A DNA stretch of 64,000 nt. It comes from Isoetes taiwanensis. Taxonomy: Eukaryota > Streptophyta > Lycopodiopsida > Isoetales > Isoetaceae. Position numbers and translations under genes: made by a program. The stretch lies in the NCBI GenBank assembly GCA_021234155.1, contig JAJEKV010000023.1, forward strand, positions 7,728,009-7,792,008. Reading direction: 5' to 3'. Below are positions 1 to 10,723 of the stretch, in pieces (within the stretch, counting starts at the first letter, position 1; every line of letters begins with the position of its first letter). The notes under the pieces were generated by a model. That model worked only from the letters and a program-made list of their open reading frames with translations, made no database searches and was not told the origin of the DNA.

Positions 1-1583
1 TGCTCCTGGAATTCGAAGTTGCTCTGCCTTCGTCTGCTGACATAGCTGACACTCTTTGATGTAGCGAGCTATCTGCTTCTTCATCCCTGGCCAATAATAA
101 CTGCTGCGCACTTTGAAATATGTCTTCATAAATCCTACGTGGCCAGCTATTGGACTGTTGTGGGTGTCGTGGAGAATCAACTTCCTTACTCCTGATGACT
201 CATGCACACACAACTTATTCTTATGGTACAAAAGGTTACGTTCCTTCTTAAAATTCTTGAAGGTCTCCCTCTCCTTATCTATTCTTGGCTCCTTGCACAA
301 GCTCGCCCACACTTCCTTGAAGTCTGCATCTGTCGGCAAGGTTTCTTCGATCTTCTTTCTGAAGTTGTTGGTGAGCACCGAGATTGCGTTGCAGTGGACT
401 CTTGTTGTCAGAGGATGCCTTGAAAGTGCATCTGCTACCACATTGAGCTTCCTCGGCTTATAGACTATAATAAAGTCGTATTCTTCGAGGAACTCCATCC
501 ATCTTCGCTGGCTCAGGTTGAGATGTGGTTGCGTGAACACATATTGGAGGCTCTGATGGTCCGTATCCAGCTGGAATTTCCTTCCCAACAGGTAGTGCCT
601 CCAAATTCTTAGTGCTCTGACAACTGCAAGCAACTCTTGATCATGAGTCGAGCAACGCGTTTTGGCGTCGTCCATCTTTCGAGAGTCATAAGCCACTACC
701 CGCTCTTCCTGCATCAGTACTGCACCTGTGGCAATTTTACTTGCATCTGTCGCCACAAGTTTGTCCTTCTCGGGGTCTGGTAGGGTCAAGACGGGGGCAG
801 TTGTCAAAGCTTCCTTCAACAACTCGAATCCTGCTTGGGCTTTCTTTTGCCAATGATCTGCCCAATCCTTTACTTTTTCCGCCCTCGTCAAATCCATTAG
901 CGGGGCCGCTATTTTTGCAAAGTTCTTCACGAACTTTCTATAATACCCTGCTAGGCCAAGAAAGCTTCTGACCTCGTGGATGTTCTTCGGCGCCGGCCAA
1001 TGTATGACTGCTTCAATCTTGGCAGGATCCGTCGAAATCCCCTCTGCTGAGATCACGTGCCCCAGATATTCTACCCTCTCCGTTGCGAAGTGGCACTTCG
1101 ACAACTTAGCGTACAACTGGTGCCTTCTTAGCTTCTCGAGCACTTTCCTTAGGTGTTGTACGTGTTCTTCCAGGGATTTGCTATACACCAGAATATCATC
1201 AAAGAATACTATGACAAAAGTATCCAAAAACTCCCTGAAGATGTCGTTCATAAGTCTCATGAACGTTGCTGGGGCGTTTGACAAGCCAAACGGCATTACG
1301 GTGAACTCGTAATGCCCATACCTGTTGTTTTGTGGACGTCTTCTTCCTTAATCCTGATCTGATGGTACCCCGACCTCAGGTCTATCTTGGAGAAGATCTT
1401 CGCGCCTTGGAGCTGATCCATCAGATCATCCGATCTCGGGAGTGCGTACTTATTCTTGATGGTGTGCTTGTTTGGCTGCCTGTAATCTATGCACATCCTC
1501 AAACTGCCTTCCTTCTTCTTCACAAAAAAGATGGGTGCCCCAAATGGTGAGACGCTAGGTCTAATGAACCATAGGTCAAGCAA
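1..1583 (-). pseudogene. Element A pol: reverse transcriptase, RNase H and start of integrase, broken
   Basis: The minus-strand translation runs from the RT fingers ([17 protein letters not shown]) through motif A ([12 protein letters not shown]) and motif C ([10 protein letters not shown], both catalytic aspartates kept) to the RT connection, RNase H ([16 protein letters not shown]) and the integrase zinc finger ([11 protein letters not shown] then CQLC). A small deletion near 1320 after HKTT removes the residues that read [11 protein letters not shown]-like in copy B and shifts the frame. The reading frame is otherwise long and close to copy B. The integrase catalytic core lies outside the window. 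It is a Ty3/gypsy pol of the same family as copies B and C. Confidence 0.85.
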
Positions 1584-1586
1584 CTC

Positions 1587-2420
1587 CTACAATTGCGGCT
1601 TCAACTCGGCCAGCTCTTGCGTCGTCATCCTGTACGGAGCTTTGCTCGTCGGCTTCGTACCTGGTTCGAGTGCTATCTCACACTCGACTCCTCTATAAGG
1701 AGGAACCTGCTTGATCTCGTCGGGAAAGAGATCATGGAACTCCTTTACCAACTTAGCTACCTGTTTTGGTAATTTGCTGAGCACCTTATCTTCTTTGCTT
1801 TCTTCTGACTCGGGCTCTTCGATCTGAAGCTTGAAGACATAGGCTACCTGCTTGCTCTTTATGCACTTGAGCAGCCGCTTACTAGACATACACTGTATGA
1901 TAGCAACAACTTCCTTACCTGCAATTTCTATGATCTTGCCGTTGGGCGCCATCAGGGTCACTTTACGGTTCCCACAGTCGATGATGGCCTTTGCTGGAGC
2001 GAGGTACTCCATGCCGATGATCAAATCATACTTCCCGATGTTCATCACTTCTGCTCCCATTTGGATGTTGATCCCTGGCAAATCGATGTCAAAGTTTATC
2101 CTCTTGCCTCTTGCCGTGTGTCTCACTGCCCTGCTTGCTAACACCAGGGGTCTCGGCTTTGATTTCAACGGTTTGAGCTTCAACATCTCAGCCATTCTTG
2201 GAGACGCAAAGTTGTGGGTGCTCCTCGTATCTATCAGGACTATGAAAGATTTGGCCTTGACCTTCCCTACTGTGGAGATTACCTGATACTGATTTTCTGC
2301 TTGGTCTGAATCTATGGCTGCAAAGATATGACACTCACCCTGAATGAAGTCGCGTGCTTCCCCGCCGTCGTCGTCAAAGGGAGTCTCCCATCCACCCAAC
2401 TCTGCTAATGCCGCATTCAT
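1587..2420 (-). pseudogene. Element A aspartic protease and RT N-terminus
   Basis: This open stretch of about 277 codons starts just after the gag zinc knuckle and carries the retropepsin-like domain. The usual D-S/T-G active-site motif reads DTR (VLIDTRSTHNFAS), where copy B has DSG, so the protease is probably inactive. Further on, the dimer-core segment GINIQMGAEVM and IIGMEYL match copy B. The C-terminal part ([22 protein letters not shown]) is the conserved lead into the RT. A stop separates it from the RT ORF. The zinc knuckle just upstream (2421-2500) also has an in-frame stop. Confidence 0.8.
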
Positions 2421-3642
2421 GACAAAAGGGCAGTTTGCTGTTCTGTGGCCTGGTTAGAAGCACCTGAAGCAGAGCTGTTTCTCAATGCACTCCTGCCTCT
2501 TCTCCTTAGGCATTGCTTGTGAAAAGAATCGCACCATTTTCGAATAGTTTGACCCTTCTTACTGCGGCTTATCCTTGAAGGATACCTGTTTCTTTTCCTG
2601 CTGCTTCCCATAACTGCCACTGTATGGAGCCTTTGCTGGTCCTGGACTAGCTGCTCTAGGGCTATAACTTCCTGTTGCTTTGCCCTTATCCTGATAGTAC
2701 TGCTGTTTCTGCCCGCTGCTCTGAGGGCCAGATCCTTGCAGGCTGACTGCTTTCGATTCCGCTTCTGATACTGTTCGAGGGTTGATTGCTCTTACCAGCT
2801 TCCTTATCTCATCGTTTAATCCCTCGATGTACCCTTCCACTGCATGGCGTTCACTCAGCTTCGGCACATAAAGCCTCAGTTTCATGAACTCTTCTGTGTA
2901 TTTCTGCACGGACTTGTTGCCCTGCTGTAGCCGATAGAATTGCTGCATCATGTGGCATTTGTGCTCCCTTGGCACATAGTGGCGCTTGAATGCCTTTGAA
3001 AATTTCTTGAATCTGCAGCTATCCCTGCTCAACCCATGGGCCTTGACATAGCCCTTCCACCATATCCTGGTGGCTCCTTTAAGGTTGGCTATAGCCACCC
3101 TACCTTTGTCTTTGTCCTTCATTCCGTATGCATTCCCATATTCCCTCATCTCGTCCATCCAGGCCTCTGCCTCCATGCCTGACTGACTGTCACCTGAGAA
3201 CTGTTCAAGCTTTCTTGCCTTCCACACATTGCTCAATGCGGAATCTACTTTCTTCTGGTAGTCTGAGGCCCTTGTGTCCCTGGGTCTGCCGTCTCTGTGG
3301 TCCTGCACCTGTTCCATCTCTTCCTCGGAATCAGAGTCCGAATCCGAGCTTGTGTCGGAGGATTCCGTGCTAGGGGACCTCATTCTCTTGCTCTTCTTCT
3401 TATCCTTTCCCGTCTTTCGAGGTGGTGTTTGCGGCAACTGGACATTGTGGTCTGGCCCAACTGCTGCTTGTGTTGCTAATAAGGCCTTTATCTCTTGAAG
3501 ATCAGATCTCATATGTGACATCTCCTCTTTGGGAGTCATGGGACCGAATTCTTCGTACAGGTTCCTTGTTAGGTGCTGTCTGACCGGCGTCTCTTCATCT
3601 CTATGGACTCGCCGCTCTTGTTCAGCTGTTCTTGACCTCTAA
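2421..3642 (-). pseudogene. Element A gag (capsid and zinc knuckle), broken
   Basis: Gag of the Ty3/gypsy retrotransposon type. After an acidic serine-rich region (SSDTSSDSDSDSEEE) comes the capsid domain with IWWKGYVKAH, RHYVPREHK, FYRLQQGNKSVQKYTEEF and GYIEGLNDEIRKLVRA, then a basic S/G/P/Q-rich linker. The knuckle reads CFRCF-stop-PGHRTANC, a C-x2-C-x4-H-x4-C pattern interrupted by a stop. Upstream the coding sequence starts next to a splice-acceptor-like GTATGCAG at 3650-3643, as in copy B, so gag may be expressed from a spliced RNA. The first recognisable ATG is at 3539. Confidence 0.85.
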
Positions 3643-3819
3643 CTGCATACACAAATAGATCGTGGCCTTACGGTTGGCTTTGTTTGGTTTATTGCATTAT
3701 ATGTGTTTGCTGATATAGTTGTGGAACAGAATACATCAACAAAACATTTAAAATGCCAAAAAAAATGTATTTATATATATAGTAGCTTCATTACAATGCT
3801 TCCGGGATCAAGAGTCTAA
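3643..3819 (-). other. Spacer between ORF2 and gag of element A, possibly the 3' part of an intron
   Basis: On the minus strand this A/T-rich spacer follows the ORF2 stop and ends in TTTGTGTATGCAG just before gag. The same arrangement is seen in copy B (41317-41502). The sequence is compatible with an intron end; no coding potential is seen. Confidence 0.4.
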
Positions 3820-5360
3820 CTATTCTTGGAATCGCCGGAAGGATGGGTTATCCTCAAGGAACTTCTTAACCTGGACCGTTCCTACCAAGCGTCCCAAGTT
3901 TCTGAGGATGTTCGTATGTGTCCCGCCCTGCAAGGCTGTCACCAAGTCTTCGATTCTGCAGTCGGAAGTGTAGGCCGCGGTCACTGGTAATCTTCCTTGC
4001 CGTCGATAGGGTACCGCGAAGTCGAAGATATCCAGTGCCACCGTTCTCTTGACTAGGATGACATGATCAACTGATGGGATCAGCCGAGCATGCCTACCAA
4101 ATCCTGAAAGTGCGATGAGCATGAATACTCCTTCTTCGTCCCGTGGACTGAACTTGCGGTGGATGGCCGCTATTCTCCCGTCCAATAGCAGAGGAAGGTA
4201 GTACCTTAGCGACCTGTCCCGGCTTGTTGCTGTTGATTCTTCGTCGGCTCAGGCACCAACTCTATGTCTTCCCGCATATTCATCGACGGGAATTTCCGTC
4301 AGGTCTCTGTAGTTCCCTATGTGTGATGCGATTCTTGTTAGGTCGATCTCGCCTCTTCTCTGAACACCTGTGGAAGCTGGTGTCAAAGAATTTGGCATCA
4401 GAATATTTGTGGTCTTGCCACGGATCCCCATCCATTCTTGGATGGCGTAAAATTCTTCTTCGGACGGCAGATCCCGAGCTGCCATCATTTGCCGGATGCT
4501 GCTATATGTCTGGATATCTGAAGTCGACTCCCCGGTGTAGGTGTCGGCTTCTCTTACATGGATTGGGAAGTCGGAAGCCTCCCGATCGATGAAGTCATCC
4601 AGACCTGGTTGTTACCGCAGAAGGTGCAGCAACTCGTCGCGCCTGTACTCCCTGGCTCTGCATCCGGGGAGATTCTGGATGTCACTCAGAAGCAAGTACT
4701 CCTGACCGCTGATGATGATGGGGGCTAGGCTTGTGATACCTAGCCCGAGCGGGGGAGCGATCCTGTGGGTCTGCAGGTCCTGGTCGAAGGACTGAATCTC
4801 CTGCTCTGCTTGTCGCCACTCCTGGTCCGGGTCGAACTCGACGTAGTCTTCGTCTTCTGAGTCGAGCTCTTCGTCTTCGGCTCTTCCTTCTCGCTCCGCT
4901 TGGTACTGCAAGAGGAGCTGACCCTCTGCTGAAGAGGCTAGGGGTCCACATCCATGGCCGGGATGGAGGGTTCCCCGATTGGGTTCAGGGCATGGTGAGA
5001 GAGAAAGATGGCTAAGGCAGCGGTATAGGAGAAATATTTGGCCCTATTAACTGTCATGACCACGTAATCTGGCAACCTAGCAACTTTGTTGTTCAGGTAC
5101 TTGGCAATGTTGGGGACAACACTCAAGGCTGCTTGGAGGGACTGCTTAGGAACAAAACATCATGTACGAAGGGGAAGCTGTACTAAGGATGGTTCTACCC
5201 TAGCTTGAAACTCAGTCATGACTTCCATATAGGATGGGGTTGCCTGCAAAGTGGCTTGGATGTCTATCTCCTTCTAGAAGACTTGGAAAATGGCATTGAT
5301 ATCTGCCTTAGCTACATGGGCACTGGCGTTTTACCATCGTCTGAAATCTGTAGTTGCCAT
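3820..5360 (-). pseudogene. Element A ORF2: possible histone-fold protein (H2B-like N-terminus, H2A/H4-like C-terminus)
   Basis: ATG at 5360; about 510 codons when read with copy B, interrupted by at least three stops near the N-terminus and frameshifts in the middle. The N-terminal part has the string IFQVF-stop-KEID, then a helix-like stretch and CFVPKQSLQAAL followed by VPNIAKYLNNK. In order and spacing this resembles H2B alpha1, alpha2, alpha3 and alphaC. Next are KYFSYTAALAIFLSH and an acidic stretch (DSEDEDYVEFDP). The C-terminal 120 residues (3820-4185) are well preserved: GRIAAIHRKF, GVFMLIALSGFGRHARL and VALDIFDFAVPYRRQGRL, similar to H2A or H4. I know no named family that fits; the histone relation is a hand alignment. 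Confidence 0.4.
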
Positions 5361-5673
5361 TGATCTTGAGTGAATTGGACTAACAAACAGCTCTTGAAGC
5401 GCCTAAGGGAGTTGGAAAATCGCCTAAAAGCTGGGGGCAAACCTGTAAGATGCTAAGTGAGATATGGGGGCCTATTTATAGGGAAAAGGGAAAACCCTAA
5501 TTTTTGGAATACTTAGAAAATTTTTGGGTTTGGCAAATCTCACCTATTTTGAGGTCAAAATGAGGATTTGAAGGCTAGTTTGAGGGTTTGAGCATGAATA
5601 AGACTATCTAATGAACCCACTGCAACAAATTTGAGGTCAATTGGTGGTGGCATGAAGGAGATAATGCTGAAAG
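5361..5673 (-). other. ORF1-ORF2 spacer of element A, 5' side of ORF2
   Basis: Non-coding leader of ORF2. It holds the segment equivalent to the copy B sequence just before ORF2 and ends at the hairpin at 5674. No ORF or known site is seen. Confidence 0.4.
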
Positions 5674-5740
5674 TATTCACGGTGTGCGCTAGAAGGCTGA
5701 CCTAAAATTTAGGTCGAGGTCCTGGCGCATACCGTGAGTA
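5674..5740 (-). repeat. 67-nt hairpin A-1 (between ORF1 and ORF2)
   Basis: Imperfect palindrome. Outer arms are TCACGGTGTGCGC and GCGCATACCGTGA (12 of 13 pair), with an inner perfect palindrome GACCTAAAATTTAGGTC. Exactly 67 nt, like the seven other copies. Confidence 0.85.
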
Positions 5741-5816
5741 GGTCTCATCGAGACATGCAAGATTGACCCCTTACTTGCCCAGTTTAGAGATGTTTAGGAC
5801 CATTTTTAATGTGAAA

Positions 5817-5883
5817 TACTCACGGTGTGCGCCTGGGGCCTGACCTAAATTTTAGGTCGATGCTCTGGCGCATACCGTGAGTA
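5817..5883 (-). repeat. 67-nt hairpin A-2 (between ORF1 and ORF2)
   Basis: Same structure as A-1, separated from it by 76 nt. Arms TACTCACGGT and ACCGTGAGTA pair fully; the inner block is GACCTAAATTTTAGGTC. Confidence 0.85.
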
Positions 5884-6026
5884 ACTTCTCACTTTTTGGC
5901 CATATGATGTCCAATTTAACTAAAACAAAAGGCAATTATTGCTAATTCAACCTAATTAACAATATTTATGCACTTATAACTTACCCAAAACAACTTTTTA
6001 TTTATAAAATTTATTATTTACAAGAT

Positions 6027-7267
6027 TTATCGTTCATCTAATTGCATGCCCTTGATCATTAGGGTCACTCTCTTGGCATGCATGGTGCACGCTCTCGAGT
6101 CTTCAAAATGCTGCACCAGCTTCTGCTCAGCTGCTTCTTGCAAGGCTAGCTCTCGCCTGTGACCCTCATGCTCGTATCGAATTCTTGTACGACCTCCTTC
6201 ACGAGCCTGGCGATTGGTGCTCGGGGAATGAGAAGGCCGTAACTTCTCTGAAAATGCCGGATCTTTCAGACTGCTTGGGATAGTCTCGATCCGGGCTTCC
6301 TTACTATTGGCTTCTTGGGAGGTACCGCCCGGCTTCTCTGGAGGTGGCTTGAGAATCTTCTTCTTCGATGGCCATCCTCCCTCGATATAAGTGACCTTGT
6401 TTGCCTGATAGTAGGAGTTGTAGGCCTCCCACTTCTTCATGTAGTCCTGGTAGGCCTTCAATTTCTTCTGGTAGACCCTGCGATGGTCTACCACATAAGA
6501 CTCCCGGGCAGGTCGGGTCGGCTTCTTGGGATCCTTGTCCTTCTCCCATGTGGGGTAGGGTGGGGGTGCTTGTATCTGCCGATCCTAGTCTGTCCGATCC
6601 TCGTCTGCGGGTTTAAAGGATCTCCCTACTTCTTAGTTAGGATTGTAGTCTTCATCATCTTCGTCATCAGAGGATGGTGGCTGGTCGGGCGGCCGTTCAT
6701 TGATGACGAGCTTGACCGTGGATGTCTTCTTGATCTTCCTCTTGGGCTCCTCCTTGCCTTTGCCCTTGAGCTTCTTCTTCGCTTCTGCCTCCTTTTCTTC
6801 TCGTTTCCTTTTCTTCTCGGCCTTTTTCTTTTTGCGGCGGCGTGCCTTCGCCTCCTGCATTTGAATCCAGGCTTCGAGTTCTTCCTCCAGGGTCGGCTCA
6901 AGAGTTGGCTCCTTCTGCTCCTCCTGCTCCTCCTGCTCCTTGGCAGCCTGCTCCTATTCTGCCCTCTCTTGCTCTCGTATCTCCTCTTCAATTTCCTCGA
7001 ATACTTCTTGAGTTTCCTCATCTGTTGAGCCCTCTGATTCCACCTCTGCTGCTTCGTCTAACTCCTGGTTGATGGTGTTAGCCAGCTCCTCTAGTGATTC
7101 TTGCCTCGACTCCTGTACCTGTGAGTCGTCAGAAGTATTTTCCCCTGCTGACGAGGGTTGATCTCCTCTGGCGAGAAGCTGCTCTCGAAGTAGCTGCTGA
7201 ATCCTCCTCTGGTCTTGGGATGTTCGCCTGGTCGATATTTTCGTGCCGTCTGTTTGGTGCGCGCCAT
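6027..7267 (-). pseudogene. Element A ORF1: histone H3-like protein with H3 tail start and H3 fold
   Basis: ATG at 7267. The protein starts MARTKQTARKYRPGE; residues 1-10 match the start of histone H3 through K9, so removal of Met would expose an H3-like tail. A frameshift follows near codon 17. Then come a Q/E-rich stretch, a strongly basic K/R block (about 6740-6860), an acidic SSDDEDDEDYNPN patch, and a conserved YMKKWEAYNSYYQ segment (about 6410-6450). The C-terminus (6027-6260) is an H3 histone fold in two frames: IRHFQRSYGLLIPRAP, RLVKEVVQEF, then LALQEAAEQKLVQHFED, CTMHAKRVTLM. RHFQ, LIPRAP and VTLM are closer to plant CENH3 than to H3.1. About 410 codons; inactivated by indels and a stop. 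Confidence 0.85.
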
Positions 7268-7480
7268 GCTTTACTTCACGTCAATCGGAGCTCTGGCGCC
7301 TAAAAATCGCCTCAAAGTGCGGGAGCTAACTTCTAATCAGAAAGTCTACAAATGAGAAGGGTTTGGGTCTATTTATAGTTTGGTAAATTTTAGGTCAAAT
7401 TCTAAGTTGCTCATTTTTCATGTGTCAAGGCATCTATTAACTCAAAATATGTACTTTCTTTAGAGTTTCCTAAGTAAAAT

Positions 7481-7547
7481 TACTCATGGTGCACGCTAGG
7501 GGGCTGATCTAATATTTAGATCAAGGCTCTGGCGCATACCATGAGCA
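7481..7547 (-). repeat. 67-nt hairpin A-3 (leader side of ORF1)
   Basis: Arms TACTCATGGT and ACCATGAGCA. Relative to A-1 and A-2, the C-G pair in CACGG/CCGTG is replaced by T-A (CATGG/CCATG), a compensatory change. The inner block is GATCTAATATTTAGATC. Confidence 0.85.
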
Positions 7548-7583
7548 TTTTTGCATTTTAGACTAAATTATACTAGTAATGGT

Positions 7584-7600
7584 GCCCGGCGTTGCCGGGC
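7584..7600 (-). terminator. Helitron 3' terminal hairpin
   Basis: GCCCGGC-3 nt-GCCGGGC, a perfect 7-bp stem located 7 nt before the CTAG end, the usual place for a Helitron 3' hairpin. Confidence 0.85.
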
Positions 7601-10600
7601 TTTAGCGAATATGGATTTTGGTTCTTCCTTTTGTTTAGGGATGGAGGTTGTTCTTGAAGTTGGGGTTTTTTGAACTTAAATGTTGTGATACAGAAACAAA
7701 TTTGTCATTTTTATTTTAAGTGAGTGGACATAGTGGCTTTAGTAAGAACTTGAAGCAAGATTTGGAAAGCAAGTGTCAAAATATACGGAGGTTAAATTTT
7801 ATGTACTTGGGATTGTCTGATGAATGATGTTTCTGCTTGATAAGGAAAGTAGTTAATGTAACATGTGAAAGTCATTTGTTGAGTAGAGCATTTGTATGTG
7901 AAGAAAAAGATAAACAACCATTTCTCATTGCTTTTAGAATGCAAGTAAGAAATGAACGCTTTTAAGGAGCAAAATTCTTATATTAAATTTTGATTTGACC
8001 CACCAGCATTTGAAAATGCATCTATGCCTTTACAGTGAAACATGTGGTAAACAAAAAGTTGGGACCAAAAGGTTGTAGGCAAGGTCCTGTACCTTCTCCA
8101 TTCTGCTATAATCCAAAGCCCATGTTCAAGAAGTCATCATTTGCAGTGAGTAAGATTGTTGAATGTTATAGTGGCTGCACATCATGACAACAACAAAAAC
8201 TCAGTTTTGATTCTCATTCTTGTATTGTATATGATTGCTCTAGTATCTATATATGAAACATAAAGCCTTCAAGGGGAAGAAAAGAAGGAAGAAAATGCCG
8301 AGAGGATGCCCTCTACCTGTATGTGCATTACCTGAGTGAAAAACCGGTCCACCTCAACTATAGCAGGAGTGTCACTCGCCTCTTCAAGACCTACAATGCG
8401 TAGGTTCAGGGCGAATGTGTGCTATGTGTCTCTACCAGGCTCCGAAAGCGGGACCTTCGAATTAGAGGGGAATTGCAGTTTGTGCCAAATAAAAGTATTA
8501 TTCCATGACAGCTATCAGGAATGCTAGGCATTTTTTAAACTATTACCCCCATATATGCCTTAGTGAAACTTATGGTATAAGCATAAGATTTAAGGGTATT
8601 GTTGAGCATAACTACATACTTAAGTGTATCTAGTATCATATAAAATGTATGTACCATTTTGAAGCACCGAGAGATTTTCATTTCAGTCTTGCTTGCCCGG
8701 CATTGGTTATGCAATGATAGTCTTCCTATAGGAAATCTGAAACACACTCGTGGCATGAGCATGTTGGTATGCAATAACACATTCACTGAAACTACAACAA
8801 TCAGTTGCAACTTGTCAATAGCTTTTGGAGCCAGCTTGGGGCTCCATATATTTTGGTGTATTCATATACTTTCCCTCATTGTTTTGTTGCCGGTCATATG
8901 TTTTGGTGTATTCATATACTTTCTCTCAATGTTTTGTTGCCGGGCTTTAGCTGCAACATATGAGCTGCAACTCATGATGTAGAAAAGAGATAGAAATAAC
9001 AGAGGAAGTATTTGGTTGATTTGTTTGTTGGTGCTTATGGAAGAGGTGGTCATAGATTTGAATTGAATTGCTTGTTCCCTAATAAAAATAGTCAAAATCT
9101 TATTTCTTAAATGTATGCAACTTGCAATATGGGAGCCCTTTGTGTTTAGCCAAGTTTTATGGGTCAATATATTGCTTGTTTGTTGACAATAGTCCAAATA
9201 TTATTTGTTTACATGTGTGCAATGAATATGTAGTGTTGGACAAACACGAACCCATGGGATTACATAAGAAAGCCCTTTGGATTGAGCTAGGCTCTGTAGT
9301 TGCAGATTGTATTTATTGGTTGCATCTCTCTTATTGATGCAAACACAAAGTAAAGTTATCTTGAATGTGCTCGCATGGCATGATCCCAACAATTGGGGAT
9401 TGATTCTTCAATAGTCATGATTCTGCCACGACACTCCATTTAGGGTAACTTTACTTTCAGTCGGGCAAACACAACCTACCATTCCTTGTGTAATTTACGT
9501 TGCAATCCAATCAATTTATTGACATTTTGTGAGCAATGCCAATTGAGGAGTTGAACCCCTGCAACAATTGTGTTCCATTTCATTTGTATCATCACTATTG
9601 TTGGCGGCATACCCTTTCTTTTGCTACAATTCAATGAAAATGCTAGCTTCACTGAAAAATTAGCAAAATTTACAAAAGATGACTTTTGTTGTTGTGTAAC
9701 TCAATTTTATAGTTAACGGTCCATGAAGACATGAAAATAATATCTATATAGGGATGGAAGGACTCAAAACTTTTCTGCATGTAACACATTTATTCAACAT
9801 ACTCTCAACTTTCATGCGTGGCATAAGAGAAATGTATGTTCCAACCAAGTGACACAATGTTTGCTGCAGCAACCTAGCAAATCATCTTTTGTTTGGCAAT
9901 ATAGACGTTCAAGTTGTTAAAAACATGAAAGTTCATTTTTCTAACCTGGAGGAGTTGTGGTACAAATAAGAAGTTTATGAACTGGAATGGAGCCCAGATT
10001 TTCCGATTTGTATGCAGAGTGGACCACCAAGTACCAATAATCCAAGAAAATAAGGATAAAGCACAGACTTTCAAAATTTTGTCACAATTAATATGAAGGA
10101 AAAGGGATGATAGTCAAGTGCCTAGGAATTAGTTTATATGTTCTTAAGAACATACTATTGTTTAGATGCCATATTAATAGATTTATTTGCACGTGACATC
10201 TTATAGTCTTGAAATTTACACAAAGAATCGTGCAAGCTAAATACAATGCCATGGAAGGACTATGATGAAGGATGCTTTAGAAGAAAGTATGCCAGTATGG
10301 ACCTGCACCAAATCGTCATCATCTTAGGGGAATGAAAATTTTGTTTGACCTGCATCAAATCATCATCATCTCAGCAAGATGAAAAAAAAAAATTGTAAGC
10401 ATTGATCAAGCAAGTTACATTTAATGTGATCGTCCATATAAGAGCATCATTTCATTACCTTTCTAGTAGGGAGGAACCCGTGGTTTGAAGAAAGGGAAAT
10501 CTTTTAAATGTTTTAAGGGTGAAAGACGAAAGTTTGGGCATCTTTAGTTAATTTTGTTTGATGCCATTGACTTGTATCAGTGCAAATAATATGTGGAGAC

Positions 10601-10682
10601 ATTCTCAGAAATATTACCTTTTTGCTGTAATGTGGACTTGCATCTCCAACATGACCACTAAGCCATCTCAGATTTCATGCAG
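7601..10682. other. Helitron interior without recognisable gene
   Basis: AT-rich sequence with only short ORFs. It includes a 50-bp tandem duplication at 8851-8944 and a weaker duplication around 9070-9240. No domain is recognised. Confidence 0.5.
8851..8944. repeat. 50-bp tandem duplication in the Helitron
   Basis: Two adjacent units start at 8851 and 8901, both beginning TTTTGGTGTATTCATATACT and ending GTTTTGTTGCCGG, with a few mismatches. Confidence 0.85.
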
Positions 10683-10723
10683 GACCCAAAAATAGCCAGC
10701 CTTTCACGCTTGCCGAAGTTGAG
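10683..10723 (+). pseudogene. Possible captured receptor-kinase exon
   Basis: A 41-nt segment bounded by ...TGCAG and GTATTC translates to PKNSQPFTLAEVE. This resembles the short juxtamembrane/kinase-entry exon of plant receptor-like kinases (pattern F-[ST]-L-x-E-[IV]). Only this segment is recognisable. It would be an exon captured by the Helitron; a chance match is quite possible. Confidence 0.25.

Noticed and set aside
6315-7028. 237-codon leucine-rich plus-strand ORF
   Set aside because: Antisense shadow of the K/E-rich ORF1 of element A.
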